This document shows, piece after piece, positions 8,401 to 18,164 of a stretch of DNA of 64,000 nt. This stretch comes from Rugamonas aquatica (GTDB lineage: Bacteria > Pseudomonadota > Gammaproteobacteria > Burkholderiales > Burkholderiaceae_D): the NCBI RefSeq assembly GCF_009380215.1, contig NZ_WHUG01000006.1, positions 62,001 to 126,000 of the forward strand, given 5' to 3'. The position numbers and the translations under genes were made by a program. The notes under the pieces are model-generated. The model worked only from the letters and a program-made list of their open reading frames with translations. It did no database searches and was not told where the DNA came from. Position 1 is the stretch's first letter. Each line of letters begins with the position of its first letter.

Positions 8401-8949
8401 TTACTCTGGCGCGCGGCCCAGCATGCGTTTCAGGGTGGCGTCCTTGTCGATCACATGGTGTTTGAGCGCGGCGGCGGCGTGCAGCACGATCAGCGTCAGC
8501 AGCAGGTAGCCGAGGAAGCCGTGCATGGTCTGGCCGATATCGGACCATTGTGCGCTGAGCGGCACGGCCTGGTCGCCGCTGTGGTGGCTGGGGAAAATTT
8601 CCCAGCCGAAGATGCCGAAGCCGTGACCGCTGGCGCCCGAATAGAGCATGCCGCTCAGCGGCAGCACCACGGTCAGGATCAGCAGCACGACGTGCGCCGC
8701 CACGGCGGTGACATGCTCCAGCCGCGACACCGGCCGCACCGGCTGCGGCAGCCCATTGCGCCAGCGCCAGGCCAGCCGCGCCAGGATCGCCACGAAGGCC
8801 AGCAGGCCGATCGATTTGTGGATGTCATACAGATGCCAGGATTCGGTCTCGACCATGTAGATGCCGAGCGCGATCAAGCCGATGATGCTGGCCGCCACCA
8901 GCCAATGCAGAGCGATGGTGGTGCGGCTAAATTTTTGTAAAGTGTCCAT
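8401..8949 (-). CDS. Cytochrome b561 family protein
   Basis: A 182-residue inner-membrane di-haem cytochrome b. Four hydrophobic helices carry candidate haem-ligand histidines (IALHWLVA near residue 15, DIHKSIGL near 44, AAHVVLLI near 87, TMHGFLGYLLL and VLHAAAALKHH near the C-terminus). It probably transfers electrons between quinol and a periplasmic acceptor, as proposed for YceJ/CybB relatives. It stands alone on the - strand between patatin and the protease gene, with no YceI-type partner visible. Confidence 0.85.
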   Translation of the reverse strand: MDTLQKFSRTTIALHWLVAASIIGLIALGIYMVETESWHLYDIHKSIGLLAFVAILARLAWRWRNGLPQPVRPVSRLEHVTAVAAHVVLLILTVVLPLSGMLYSGASGHGFGIFGWEIFPSHHSGDQAVPLSAQWSDIGQTMHGFLGYLLLTLIVLHAAAALKHHVIDKDATLKRMLGRAPE

Positions 8950-8997
8950 CGCGACAAGGTACGTCGGCGTGATGCAAACGTCAACTGTTTTTGGCGG

Positions 8998-9945
8998 CTA
9001 GGGAAACAGCACCGGCAGCTCCTGCGCGCGCTTGCGCAGCAGGTTCTTGGCTTCCTCGTATTCGGGATAGATCAGGCCGACCGTGTTCCAGAACTGCGCG
9101 CTGTGGTTCATCTCCAGGATGTGCGACAGTTCATGCGCGATCACGTAGTCGATCAGCGGCTGCGAGAAGTGGATCAGCTTCCAGTTCAGGCGGATCTTGC
9201 GGTCCACCGTGCACGAGCCCCAGCGCGTGCCCGCCGACGACAAACCGAACGAGTGGTAACGCACCCCCAGCCGCTCCGCATACACGTCCAGCCGCTGCTC
9301 GAACAGCACCTTGGCTTCCTGCTGATACCAGGCCTTCACGCGTTCCTTCAACAGCGTCTCGGTGGCGCCGGGCACCAGCACCATCGACAGCTCGCGCGTG
9401 GCCGGGTTGTAGCTGCTGCGATTGCGGCCGCCCACCAGCAGCCGCAACGTGATGTCGGCGCCGAGGTACGGCAGCTGCGCGCCGTCGATCCACTCCACCG
9501 GCGGCTTCTCCAGCCGCGCAGCGCGGCGCTCGCGGCGTTCTTTCAGCTTGCTCAGTATCCAGTGCTGCTTGGTGCGGATGGCGTTGTCGATTTCGGCGAT
9601 GCTGATGCGCTTGGGCGCGGTCACGCGCAGGCCCTCGTCGTCGATCATGAAGCCGATCGAGCGGCGGGTCGAACGGCGCAGCGAATATTCAAGCACGAAG
9701 TCGCCCACCATCAGCTGGCGCTTGGGCAGTTGGTCGGAAGGCGGGGGAGTCTGCGCGCGCGGCTTGACCGGCACGGCGGTCTGCGGCGGCGCGACATAGG
9801 GCGAAACAGGAGGAGGCGTATTCGAGGTGGGCGAGGTCGGAATAGACCATACCGGTGCGGTGTACACCGGCTTGAGAGACGACTGAGCCTCCCGTCCAAA
9901 CAGGTCCAGTTGGCTGGCGTCGTCTTTCGGCGACGCCGGCTTCAC
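8998..9945 (-). CDS. YgjP-like (DUF45/M48-type) zinc metallopeptidase
   Basis: A cytoplasmic zincin. The conserved domain begins at LMVGDFVLEYSLRRSTRRS and ends with the zinc site HELSH at about residue 271 of the chosen product, with EMNHSAQFW supplying the third ligand region; TRWGSCT is another family block. Before the domain is a proline-rich, low-complexity stretch of about 60 residues. Start choice is uncertain: no ATG lies between plsC and the domain, so I chose the GTG at 9943-9945 just after the plsC stop (315 residues). A TTG at about 10017 or an ATG at 10131 would overlap plsC. With the GTG start, residues 12-16 read QLDLF, matching the beta-sliding-clamp binding consensus. Substrate unknown. 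Confidence 0.8.
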   Translation of the reverse strand: MKPASPKDDASQLDLFGREAQSSLKPVYTAPVWSIPTSPTSNTPPPVSPYVAPPQTAVPVKPRAQTPPPSDQLPKRQLMVGDFVLEYSLRRSTRRSIGFMIDDEGLRVTAPKRISIAEIDNAIRTKQHWILSKLKERRERRAARLEKPPVEWIDGAQLPYLGADITLRLLVGGRNRSSYNPATRELSMVLVPGATETLLKERVKAWYQQEAKVLFEQRLDVYAERLGVRYHSFGLSSAGTRWGSCTVDRKIRLNWKLIHFSQPLIDYVIAHELSHILEMNHSAQFWNTVGLIYPEYEEAKNLLRKRAQELPVLFP

Positions 9946-9962
9946 CAGCGTGGCGAGATCGT

Positions 9963-10715
9963 CTAGCCAGCGTTGTAGGCGTGGGGCGAAATGACGCGCA
10001 TTTCTGATTCTATCCAATTTTCCACCTGTTGCATCATGCCGTCCGGGGTTAGTCCTTCCGGAGAAATCGGTTTGCCTATCGATACTGTAACAAGCCCTGG
10101 GCGCTTGATGAAAGAATTTTTTGGCCAGCACTCGCCGGAGTTGTGCGCGATCGGCACCACCACCGCGCCGGTCTCGATGGCCAGGCGCGTGCCGCCGCTT
10201 TTATACTTGCCCGCTTTGCCGACCGGGATGCGCGTCCCTTCCGGGAACATGATGATCCACTGGCCGTCGGCCAGGCGGCGCTTGCCATGGCGGACCACGT
10301 CCATGAAGGCGTTCTTGCCCTGCTTGCGGTCGATCGGGATCATGCGCAGCAGCGCCATCGCCCAGCCGAAGAAGGGTATGTACAGGATCTCCTTCTTGAA
10401 CACGAACACCAGCGGACGCGGCATGTTAGGCAGCAGGAAGATGGTCTCCCATGCCGACTGGTGCTTCGACAGCACGATGGCCGGCGCGTCCGGGAAGTTT
10501 TCGGCGCCCTTGATTTCGTAGCGGATGCCGCAGATGACCTTGAGGCACCAGATCATGAACACGTTCCAGCGCGCGGTGACGAAGAAGCGTTTGTTATACG
10601 GCAGCGGCGCGGCCAGGAAACACACGCAGGCCCAGACGATGGTCGATACCACCATGACGATGGTGAAAATCAGGGAACGCAAAAACAAGACGGGATGACC
10701 CAATGCAGACTCCAA
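9963..10715 (-). CDS. plsC: 1-acyl-sn-glycerol-3-phosphate acyltransferase
   Basis: PlsC makes phosphatidic acid from lysophosphatidic acid at the inner membrane. The 250-residue protein has an N-terminal membrane helix (about 8-32), the acyltransferase box KHQSAWE (an HX4E form of the usual HX4D), and the substrate-binding FPEGTRIPVG near residue 158. AKNSFIKRPGLVTVSIGKPI resembles the fourth conserved block. It follows gmhB on the same strand with a 7-base gap, so the two are probably cotranscribed with glyS and glyQ. Confidence 0.92.
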   Translation of the reverse strand: MESALGHPVLFLRSLIFTIVMVVSTIVWACVCFLAAPLPYNKRFFVTARWNVFMIWCLKVICGIRYEIKGAENFPDAPAIVLSKHQSAWETIFLLPNMPRPLVFVFKKEILYIPFFGWAMALLRMIPIDRKQGKNAFMDVVRHGKRRLADGQWIIMFPEGTRIPVGKAGKYKSGGTRLAIETGAVVVPIAHNSGECWPKNSFIKRPGLVTVSIGKPISPEGLTPDGMMQQVENWIESEMRVISPHAYNAG

Positions 10716-10722
10716 AAACTGT

Positions 10723-11289
10723 TTAGCTAACGATGTGCAGCGCCGGCGGCGCGCTGGTTTTCAGCAGGTGATTGACCATCGCGGCCAGGTCGGCGAAAAC
10801 CATTGTACCGGGTGGCAGGCCACCTGTGGCCTGGGTTTTCTCGCCCTTGCCGGTCAGGACCAGGTAAGGCACGCAGCCGCTGACGTAACCCGCCTGCAGG
10901 TCGCGCAGCGAATCGCCGACGGTCGGCACGCCTTTCAGGCTGATTTTATAGCGCTGCGAGATTTCCGTGAACATGCCCGGCTTCGGCTTGCGGCAATCGC
11001 AGCTGTCGGCCGCCGCGTGCGGGCAGAAGAAGATGGCGTCGATGCTGGCGCCGACTTGCTGCGCCAGGTTGTGCATCTTCTGGTGGATCGCGTTCAGGAT
11101 CGTCATGTCGAAGAACTCGCGGGCGATGCCCGACTGGTTCGACGCCACCACCACGCGATAACCCGCCTGGTTCAGGCGGGCGATCGCTTCGAGCGAGCCG
11201 GGTACCGGGATCCACTCGGCCGGCGACTTGATGAAGTCCGGCGAATCGTGGTTGATGACGCCGTCGCGATCGAGAATGATCAGTTTCAT
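10723..11289 (-). CDS. gmhB: D-glycero-beta-D-manno-heptose 1,7-bisphosphate 7-phosphatase
   Basis: GmhB removes the 7-phosphate on the route to ADP-heptose for LPS core. It is a HAD-family phosphatase of 188 residues. The nucleophile loop is LDRDGVIN near residue 6; ASNQSGIAR is motif II; CPHAAADSCDCRKPKPGM supplies the family zinc-binding cysteines and motif III lysine; VGDSLRDLQAG is motif IV. I chose the ATG giving MKLIILDRDG; an ATG 15 bases upstream, immediately after the glyS stop, would add MGAPS. It links this operon to the waaC/waaA block upstream. Confidence 0.92.
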   Translation of the reverse strand: MKLIILDRDGVINHDSPDFIKSPAEWIPVPGSLEAIARLNQAGYRVVVASNQSGIAREFFDMTILNAIHQKMHNLAQQVGASIDAIFFCPHAAADSCDCRKPKPGMFTEISQRYKISLKGVPTVGDSLRDLQAGYVSGCVPYLVLTGKGEKTQATGGLPPGTMVFADLAAMVNHLLKTSAPPALHIVS

Positions 11290-11304
11290 GGACGGCGCAC
11301 CCAT

Positions 11305-13413
11305 TTAAGCCGCCAGTTTAGAAATGTCGGCCACGCGGTTCATCATGCCGTGCAGCGACGACAGCAGCGCCAGGCGGTTGTTGCGCAGGGCGACATCCTC
11401 GGCCATGACCATCACGTCGTTGAAGAAGGCGTCGACTTCCTCGCGCAGCTGCGCCAGGGTTTTCAGCGTGCCGGCGAAGTCGCCCTTGTTGAAGGCGGAG
11501 TCGATTTCCGGCAGCACGCGCACCACGGCGGCGTGCAGGTTTTTCTCGGCCGTGTCCTGCAGCAGTGCGACGTTGACACCGGTGTTGCCGGCAGCGGCCA
11601 GCGCTTCTTCGTTCTTCTTCAGGATGTTGGTGATGCGCTTGTTGGCGGCCGCCAGCGAAGCCGATTCCGGCAGCGCGGCGAAGGCTTGCACGGCTTCCAG
11701 GCGTTGCACGATGTCGTCCAGGCGGTCCGGGTTCTGTGCGACCACCGCTTCGATCTCGTTCGGCGAGAAGCCGCGCTCGCGCAGGATGCCGCGCAGGCGG
11801 TCGATCATGAAGGTGTAGACGTCGGCGCTCGGATCCTTGAAGCCGGCCACGGAAGCGAACAGCCCCGCAGCGTGCGACAGCAGGCCGGCGATCGACAGCG
11901 GCAGGCGCTTTTCGATCAGCATGCGCAGCACGCCCAGCGCGTGGCGGCGCAGCGCGAACGGGTCTTTGTCGCCGGTCGGCGCCAGGCCGATGGCCCAGAT
12001 GCCGACCAGGGTTTCCAGCTTGTCGGCCAGCGCGACGGCGGTGCCGGTCACGGTCGACGGCAGGGCGTCGCCGGCGAAGCGCGGCTGGTAGTGCTCGGAC
12101 GCGGCCAGTGCCACATCTTCCGGCTCGCCGTCGTTGCGGGCGTAGTAGGTGCCCATGATGCCTTGCAGCTCAGGGAATTCGCCGACCATCTCCGTGACCA
12201 GGTCGGCCTTCGACAGCTTGGCTGCGCGCGCGGCCAGTGCGGCGTCGCCGCCGATCTGGGTGGCGATGTAGCTTGCCAGCGCGGCTACGCGTTCGCCGCG
12301 TGCGGCCTGCGTGCCCAGCTTGTTGTGGTAGACGATTTTTTCCAGCAGCGGCAGGCGCGATTCCAGGGTCTTCTTCTTGTCCTGCTCGAAGAAGAACTTG
12401 GCGTCGGACAGGCGCGGACGCACCACGCGCTCGTTGCCGTCGATGATGGCGGTCGGCGTGTCGGTGGCGATGTTGGAGACGATCAGGAAGCGCGAACGCA
12501 GCTTGCCGTTGGTGTCGGTCAGCGCGAAGTATTTCTGGTTGGTCTGCATGGTCAGGATCAGGCATTCCTGCGGCACGGCCAGGAACTCTTCCTCGAACTT
12601 GCATTCGTAGACGACCGGCCATTCGACCAGCGCGGCCACTTCGTCCAGCAGCGCTTCAGGCATCAGCACCTGGTCGGCGCTGGCCTTGGCCAGCAGCTCG
12701 GCACGGATTTTCTCTTTGCGGTCTTCGACGCTGGCCAGTACCTTGCCTTCGGTCGCCAGGGTGGCGGCGTAGCTGTCGGCGTTGGCGATGGTGATCATGC
12801 GCTGGCCCGGCGCGGTCAGGAAGCGGTGGCCTTCGCTGACGTTCGATGCGGTCAGGCCCAGCAGGGTCAGTGGCAGCACGGTGGCGCCGTGCAGCGCGAT
12901 CAGGCTGTGCGCCGGACGCACGAACTGCACGGTGGCGCCGTCGGGACGCTGGTAGCTCATCACTTTAGGAATCGGCAGCTTGGCGACCGATTCTTCCAGC
13001 GCCGCTTGCAGGCCCGCTTGCAGCGCGCTGCCGGTGGCGGTGTAGGTGTAGAAGAAGCTTTCGGCCTTGCCGTCCTGCGCGCGTTCCAGATCGGCCACGG
13101 TCAGGTTCGGGAAGCCTAGCGCGGCCAGCTTCTTGGCCAGCGGCGGCGTGCCGTTGCCGGCGGCGTCCAGCGCTACCGACACCGGCAGCACTTTTTCGCG
13201 GATCGCCTTGTCCGGCGAGGTGGCGCGCACCTTGGTGATGGAGACGGCCAGGCGGCGCGGCGAGGCGAACGAAGTGGCGACGCTGTCGGCTTCCAGGAAG
13301 TCGCGCGATTTCAGGCCGTTGACGATGCCGTCCGCGAAAGCCTTGCCCAGTTTGGCGAGCGCCTTCGGCGGCAGTTCTTCGGTCAGCAGTTCGATGAGCA
13401 GAGTTTGAGTCAT
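11305..13413 (-). CDS. glyS: Glycine--tRNA ligase, beta subunit
   Basis: The 702-residue beta chain of the heterotetrameric bacterial glycyl-tRNA synthetase, responsible for tRNA binding and editing-like functions. The start [23 protein letters not shown], the block [19 protein letters not shown] with [10 protein letters not shown], and [27 protein letters not shown] are characteristic. It lies 15 bases after glyQ in the usual glyQ-glyS order. A 794-residue open frame on the opposite strand across this gene is a codon-bias shadow. Confidence 0.97.
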   Translation of the reverse strand: MTQTLLIELLTEELPPKALAKLGKAFADGIVNGLKSRDFLEADSVATSFASPRRLAVSITKVRATSPDKAIREKVLPVSVALDAAGNGTPPLAKKLAALGFPNLTVADLERAQDGKAESFFYTYTATGSALQAGLQAALEESVAKLPIPKVMSYQRPDGATVQFVRPAHSLIALHGATVLPLTLLGLTASNVSEGHRFLTAPGQRMITIANADSYAATLATEGKVLASVEDRKEKIRAELLAKASADQVLMPEALLDEVAALVEWPVVYECKFEEEFLAVPQECLILTMQTNQKYFALTDTNGKLRSRFLIVSNIATDTPTAIIDGNERVVRPRLSDAKFFFEQDKKKTLESRLPLLEKIVYHNKLGTQAARGERVAALASYIATQIGGDAALAARAAKLSKADLVTEMVGEFPELQGIMGTYYARNDGEPEDVALAASEHYQPRFAGDALPSTVTGTAVALADKLETLVGIWAIGLAPTGDKDPFALRRHALGVLRMLIEKRLPLSIAGLLSHAAGLFASVAGFKDPSADVYTFMIDRLRGILRERGFSPNEIEAVVAQNPDRLDDIVQRLEAVQAFAALPESASLAAANKRITNILKKNEEALAAAGNTGVNVALLQDTAEKNLHAAVVRVLPEIDSAFNKGDFAGTLKTLAQLREEVDAFFNDVMVMAEDVALRNNRLALLSSLHGMMNRVADISKLAA

Positions 13414-13428
13414 ATTATTTATATCGTT

Positions 13429-14343
13429 TTATTCGGCGGCGACGGCGGCAGCGGGAGCCATAGGGAAGCCCAGGCGTTCGCGCGAATCGTAGTAGGCTTG
13501 GGCGACCAGGCGCGACAGGGCGCGCACGCGGCCGATGTAGGCGGCGCGTTCGGTCACGGAGATGGCGCCGCGCGCGTCCAGCAGGTTGAAGCTGTGCGAG
13601 GCCTTCATGATCTGCTCATACGCAGGCAGGGTCAGTTGCAGCTCGATCAGGCGCTTGGCTTCCGATTCGTGGTTGTTGAACTGGGCGAACAGCAGCTCGG
13701 TGTTCGAGTGCTCGAAGTTGTAGGCCGATTGTTCCACTTCGTTCTGGTGGAACACGTCGCCGTACTTCAGCGTTTTCGTCACGCCGTTTTCTTCCCAGGT
13801 GGTCCACACCAGGTCGTACATATTCTCGACGCCCTGCAGATACATGGCCAGACGCTCGATGCCGTAGGTGATCTCGCCCAGCACAGGCTTGCAATCGAGG
13901 CCGCCGACTTGCTGGAAGTAGGTGAACTGCGTCACTTCCATGCCGTTCAGCCAGACTTCCCAACCCAGGCCCCAGGCGCCCAGCGTCGGCGATTCCCAGT
14001 CGTCCTCGACGAAGCGGACATCGTTCTGCTTCAGGTCCAGGCCCAGCGCTTCCAGCGAACCCAGGTACAGGTCCAGGATGTTTTCCGGCGCCGGCTTCAT
14101 CACCACCTGGTACTGGTAGTAGTGCTGGCCGCGGTTAGGATTCTCGCCGTAGCGGCCGTCCTTCGGGCGGCGCGATGGCTGCACGTAGGCCGCGCGCCAA
14201 GGCTCCGGGCCGATCGCGCGCAGGAAGGTGCCGGTGTGGAAGGTGCCGGCGCCGACTTCCATGTCGTAGGGCTGGAGCAGGGCGCAGCCTTGCTTGTCCC
14301 AGTAGGTTTGCAAGGTCAGGATAATTTGTTGAAATGTCAGCAT
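13429..14343 (-). CDS. glyQ: Glycine--tRNA ligase, alpha subunit
   Basis: The catalytic alpha subunit of class II glycyl-tRNA synthetase, 304 residues. The start [20 protein letters not shown] and motifs [26 protein letters not shown] and [13 protein letters not shown] are unmistakable. A longer in-frame reading begins 49 codons upstream, but only the ATG at 14341-14343 gives the family N-terminus. It heads a run with glyS, gmhB and plsC. The C-terminus ends in an alanine-rich tail. Confidence 0.97.
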   Translation of the reverse strand: MLTFQQIILTLQTYWDKQGCALLQPYDMEVGAGTFHTGTFLRAIGPEPWRAAYVQPSRRPKDGRYGENPNRGQHYYQYQVVMKPAPENILDLYLGSLEALGLDLKQNDVRFVEDDWESPTLGAWGLGWEVWLNGMEVTQFTYFQQVGGLDCKPVLGEITYGIERLAMYLQGVENMYDLVWTTWEENGVTKTLKYGDVFHQNEVEQSAYNFEHSNTELLFAQFNNHESEAKRLIELQLTLPAYEQIMKASHSFNLLDARGAISVTERAAYIGRVRALSRLVAQAYYDSRERLGFPMAPAAAVAAE

Positions 14344-14434
14344 CTTGTTTGGTCGGTGGCGCAGCCCAAAGGCGCGCGGTTGCAGTTTCGCTAAAGGGGC
14401 AATTTTAGCGGGTTTTACTGGGAGCCTGTAGAGA

Positions 14435-16006
14435 TTAAGCGGCTTTAGGCTGGTTTTTTGCGCGCCTTGCCCCAAACCACGCGCCCGCAAGCGACAGTGC
14501 GGCCAGCGCCAGGAACAGCTTGTTTCCCCACAGGATATACGGGGTGCTGCCGGCCATGCCCTGCACCGTGGCCGACAATGCGCCGTAGGTGTTCACGGGC
14601 AGCTGCTGCACCACTTTGCCTTCGCCATTGATGATGGCGGTGGCGCCGGTGTTGGTCGCCCGCAGCATCGGACGGCCGGTCTCCAGCGTGCGCATTTGCG
14701 AGATCTGCAAATGCTGGGGGATGGCGATGGTGTCGCCAAACCAGGCCAGGTTCGAGATGTTGAGCAGCACGGTGGCCGGTTTCTGGCCCTGCGCCGGGTT
14801 GTTCAGCTGGTCGGCGATCTCTTCGCCGAACAAGTCTTCGTAGCAGATGTTGGGCAGCACGCGCTGGTCCTTGATCGGGAACGAGGGCTGGATATCGCGG
14901 CCGCTGGTCTGGTCGCCCAGCGGGATCGACATCAGGTTGACGAACCAGCGGAAGCCGAACGGAATGAACTCGCCGTACGGCACCAGGTGGTGCTTGTCGT
15001 AGCGGTAGTAGCTGGTACCAAGCTTGGACGGGATGCCGATCGCGCTGTTGAAATAGGCGGTTTGGCTGTCGGCCACCGGGATGCCCAGGATCAGGTTGCT
15101 GTTGGTCTTGTTCAGGAACTGGGCTATGCCCGGCAGGTAGTCCGGCGGCAGCTGCTGCGGCAGCATGACGATGGCCGTTTCCGGCGTGGCGATCAGGTCG
15201 GCCGGGACGGCCGTGATGGCGTCCTGGTACAGCTTGAGCGCGGCCATGACGTGGGCGCCGTTGAATTTCTCTTCCTGCGGGATATTCCCTTGAAGCAGGC
15301 GCACCGAGATCGGCTTGCCTTCCGGGTAGGTCCAGTGCAGGTAGCTGAGTGCGACGCCGGCAACGGAAATGGCGACGATCAGCCCGGCCGCGCGCAGGCG
15401 CGTGCGGTGCAGCAGCAATAGCAGGGCGCCGGCGATCACCGCCGCCAGCCAGCCCAGGCCGTACATGCCAATCACCGGCGCGAAGCCGGCCAACGGACTG
15501 TGGTTGTGGGCATAGCCGGCCGACAGCCACGGAAAGCCCGTGAACAGCCAGCCCCGTATCCATTCGAACAGCGCCCACATGGCCGGCAGCACCAGCAGGT
15601 TGGCGGCCGGCAGCGGCAGCGCCCAGCGCTTGCGCAGCCAGGCCGCGCTGCCCATCGCCAGCGCGACGTAGAAGCCCATGGCCCAGGCCAGCAGCAGCAC
15701 GGCGGCGGCCGCCAGCGGCGCCGGCATGGCGCCGTAGTTGTGCATGGAAACGTAAAGCCAGTGCGTGCCGGCGGCGGTCCAGCCGAAGCCGAAGGCCCAG
15801 CCGATCAGGCCGGCGGCCTTGACGTCGCTGCTGCGCAGCACCTGGTAGAACAGCGTGGCCAGGCCGAGGATTTCCAGCGGCCACCAGCCGAACGGCGCGA
15901 AGGCGAACACGCACAACGCGCCGGCCACGGCGGTGATGGCCATGCGGCCACGGGTGGAGCGTTGCGGCTTGGGTGGATCGTTCGGATTGGCGCGGCGAAA
16001 ACGCAT
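14435..16006 (-). CDS. lnt: Apolipoprotein N-acyltransferase
   Basis: Lnt adds the third acyl chain to the N-terminal cysteine of lipoproteins in the inner membrane. The 523-residue protein has about seven N-terminal hydrophobic helices (roughly 20-215) and a C-terminal nitrilase-type domain. The catalytic triad can be placed at Glu in ATPETAIV, Lys in [14 protein letters not shown] and Cys in [10 protein letters not shown]. Its ATG overlaps the corC stop by one base, giving translational coupling, as in the corC-lnt order of other proteobacteria. A long upstream in-frame reading through corC is spurious. Confidence 0.95.
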   Translation of the reverse strand: MRFRRANPNDPPKPQRSTRGRMAITAVAGALCVFAFAPFGWWPLEILGLATLFYQVLRSSDVKAAGLIGWAFGFGWTAAGTHWLYVSMHNYGAMPAPLAAAAVLLLAWAMGFYVALAMGSAAWLRKRWALPLPAANLLVLPAMWALFEWIRGWLFTGFPWLSAGYAHNHSPLAGFAPVIGMYGLGWLAAVIAGALLLLLHRTRLRAAGLIVAISVAGVALSYLHWTYPEGKPISVRLLQGNIPQEEKFNGAHVMAALKLYQDAITAVPADLIATPETAIVMLPQQLPPDYLPGIAQFLNKTNSNLILGIPVADSQTAYFNSAIGIPSKLGTSYYRYDKHHLVPYGEFIPFGFRWFVNLMSIPLGDQTSGRDIQPSFPIKDQRVLPNICYEDLFGEEIADQLNNPAQGQKPATVLLNISNLAWFGDTIAIPQHLQISQMRTLETGRPMLRATNTGATAIINGEGKVVQQLPVNTYGALSATVQGMAGSTPYILWGNKLFLALAALSLAGAWFGARRAKNQPKAA

Positions 16007-16890
16007 TATGCGTCGTCGCCGGCTTCGGCGGCGGCCGGGAGTTTTTCCACCAGCAGCACGTGGATCTGGCGGGCGTCGGCGCGCAGCACTTCGAAGCGCA
16101 AGCCTTCCATGTCGAACACGTCGCCCTTGTGCGGCATGCGCGCCAGGTGCTTGGCGACCAGGCCGCCGATGGTGTCGACGTCGTCGTCCGGCAGCGCGGT
16201 GTCGAGTTCCTCGTTGAATTGCTCGATCTCGGTCAGCGCCTTGATGCGCCAGCGCGGGCCGTGCACGCCTTCCTTGATCGACAGGATGTTGTCTTCTTCC
16301 TCGTCGAAATCGTATTCGTCCTCGATGTCGCCGACGATCTGTTCCAGCACGTCTTCGATGGTGATGAGGCCGGCCACGCCGCTGTATTCGTCCACCACGA
16401 TGGCCATGTGGTTGTGGTTGGCGCGGAAGTCGCGCAGCAGCACATTCAGGCGTTTCGATTCGGGGATGAAGATGGCGGGTCGCAGCATGTCGCGCACGTC
16501 GAACGATTCTTCGGCGTAGTAGCGCAGCAGGTCCTTGGCCAGCAGGATGCCGATCACCTTGTCGCGCTCGCCTTCGATGGCGGGGAAGCGCGAGTGGGCG
16601 GTCTGCAGCACCAGCGGCAACCATTCGTCGATAGGCTTGGAGATGTCGATGACGTCCATCTGCGAGCGCGGGATCATGATGTCGCGGGCAGACAGATCCG
16701 ACACCTGGAACACGCCTTCGATCATCGACAGGGCGTCGGCGTCGATCAGATTGCGTTCGTGGGCGTCGTGCAGAACTTCGAGCAGTTCCGCGCGGTTCTC
16801 TGGCTCGGGGGAAATCAGTGCGGTCAGGCGTTCAAACAGTGACCGATGGGGTTTGGCGTCAGTCTTGACGCCACTAGAGTGCTCTTGCAT
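16006..16890 (-). CDS. corC: CorC/HlyC-family transporter-associated CBS protein
   Basis: A 294-residue soluble protein with two CBS domains (about 60-180; ARDIMIPRSQMDVI opens the first) and a C-terminal CorC_HlyC FAD-like domain (about 200-280). The family is linked to Mg/Co tolerance and, more recently, to ribosome function with YbeY. I chose the ATG at 16888-16890 (MQEHSSGVKT); the reading frame is open 32 codons further, back into the end of the preceding gene, but that extension has no family resemblance. It is coupled to lnt downstream. Confidence 0.92.
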   Translation of the reverse strand: MQEHSSGVKTDAKPHRSLFERLTALISPEPENRAELLEVLHDAHERNLIDADALSMIEGVFQVSDLSARDIMIPRSQMDVIDISKPIDEWLPLVLQTAHSRFPAIEGERDKVIGILLAKDLLRYYAEESFDVRDMLRPAIFIPESKRLNVLLRDFRANHNHMAIVVDEYSGVAGLITIEDVLEQIVGDIEDEYDFDEEEDNILSIKEGVHGPRWRIKALTEIEQFNEELDTALPDDDVDTIGGLVAKHLARMPHKGDVFDMEGLRFEVLRADARQIHVLLVEKLPAAAEAGDDA

Positions 16891-16966
16891 AGGAGGCGTG
16901 AGCCGTTGTTTCGAAGGGGTATAGGATACACTAAAAGCGCCGACGGGCCGGATTTTGTCAAAATTG

Positions 16967-17710
16967 CTACGGTGCGTCGTCGGCATATTCCAGTTCGATC
17001 AGCGCATCGTCGGGGTAGGCCGGGTTGCCGGTCGGGCTGGTGAAGGTCTTGCCGCCGTCGCCCAGCTCCAGCGCCAGCCGCTGCCCATCGGCCACCAGCG
17101 TGGCCTGGCGCAGCTTGCGCGGGCTGCGGCCGGTCCAGTTGAGCTTGTCCGATCCGCACCAGTGGTTGGTCAGCAACAGGGTGGTCACGGTGGCGTGTAT
17201 CCACATCGGGATTTCCTTCTTGGCGACCGCCACCACCACTTCGCATTCCAGCCGCAGGTCGCCCAGGCGCCGCATATTCGGCGGCACGCCGGCGCTGTGG
17301 ACGTCGGCGTCCCAGCGGTAGTTGCCCTTGCGCTGATTGAGCACCAGGTCGGCGTCCTCGTCGGCCAGCGCGGCGATGCGCGGCAGCGAGAACAGGCCGT
17401 CGGCCGCCAGCGGCACCGGTACCGAGGTCTGGTCGCCGGCGATGCGCAGCGTCAGATTGTCCAGCGTGACGCCTTCCTGGGCGCCCGAGCGGGTGCGCAG
17501 CCTGAAGTTGAGCGCAGGGGCTTTGGGCGCCAGCGCATGGTATTCGTCGAAGGCGTCCAGCCCGGCCAGCATCACGCGGTAGCGCTTGAGCTCGGGATTG
17601 CGGGTGCCGTTGATCTCGATGGTCTTGGCTTCTTCAGCCATGGCCGGCGGCAGGGACAGGGCCAGCAGCAGGCCGGCGGCCAGTCCGCGCAACCAGCGCT
17701 TACTCGGCAT
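16967..17710 (-). CDS. Secreted protein of unknown function between ybeY and corC
   Basis: I do not recognise this 247-residue protein. It has a clear Sec signal peptide ([25 protein letters not shown], cut after AMA). The mature part has a mixed beta-type composition with two cysteines (LECEVV and HWCGSD) that could form a disulfide in the periplasm. Its start overlaps the ybeY stop by 11 bases, so it is expressed with phoH-ybeY. A 76-base gap separates it from corC, which may contain a separate promoter (TTGACA on the - strand near 16960). The standard order in other proteobacteria is ybeY-corC without this gene. Confidence 0.75.
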   Translation of the reverse strand: MPSKRWLRGLAAGLLLALSLPPAMAEEAKTIEINGTRNPELKRYRVMLAGLDAFDEYHALAPKAPALNFRLRTRSGAQEGVTLDNLTLRIAGDQTSVPVPLAADGLFSLPRIAALADEDADLVLNQRKGNYRWDADVHSAGVPPNMRRLGDLRLECEVVVAVAKKEIPMWIHATVTTLLLTNHWCGSDKLNWTGRSPRKLRQATLVADGQRLALELGDGGKTFTSPTGNPAYPDDALIELEYADDAP

Positions 17711-18164
17711 AGGGATCGGCGTAGCCGAGGCCGGCCAGGATTTCGGTTTCGATGCCTTCCATTTCGGCGGCTTCCTCGTCGTCCATGTGGTCGTAGCCCT
17801 GGGCGTGCAGTACGCCGTGGACGATCAGGTGGGCCGTGTGTTCTTCCACGGTTTTCTTTTGCTCGGCCGCTTCCCGCTCCAGCACGTCGGTGCAGAGGAT
17901 GATGTCGGCCTGGGTCGGCGCGTCGTCCGGGATGTCTTCGCCTTCGTTGTAGGCGAAGGTCAGCACGTTGGTGGCGTAGTCCTTTTCGCGGTACTCGCGG
18001 TTCAGGGTGCGGCCTTCCTCGGCGTCGACGAAGCGTATCGTCAGCTCGGCCGGCGCGAACAGCGCGGCCTGCACCCAGCGGCGTATCTTCGGACGGGTGA
18101 TGGATTCCTGCAGGCGGGCGTCGGGATATTGCACCGACAGCGTCAATTTATTTTTTACGGACAT
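17700..18164 (-). CDS. ybeY: Endoribonuclease YbeY, rRNA maturation factor
   Basis: YbeY is a single-strand endoribonuclease involved in 16S rRNA 3' end maturation and ribosome quality control. The 154-residue product carries the zinc signature [11 protein letters not shown] (His116, His120, His126) and [22 protein letters not shown] chose the ATG at 18162-18164 ([14 protein letters not shown]), which overlaps the end of phoH by 17 bases; longer readings inside phoH look random. The phoH-ybeY pair is a conserved functional partnership. Confidence 0.94.
   Translation of the reverse strand: MSVKNKLTLSVQYPDARLQESITRPKIRRWVQAALFAPAELTIRFVDAEEGRTLNREYREKDYATNVLTFAYNEGEDIPDDAPTQADIILCTDVLEREAAEQKKTVEEHTAHLIVHGVLHAQGYDHMDDEEAAEMEGIETEILAGLGYADPYAE

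Noticed and set aside
10735..13119. 794-codon open frame on the + strand opposite gmhB and glyS
   Set aside because: It lies fully antisense to well-identified genes, its product is Arg/Gln/Val/Gly-rich without domain motifs, and such frames are expected opposite GC-rich codons.
16006..16986. Longer CorC product starting at 16986
   Set aside because: The extra 32 residues begin inside the preceding gene and do not resemble CorC; the ATG at 16888-16890 gives the family N-terminus.
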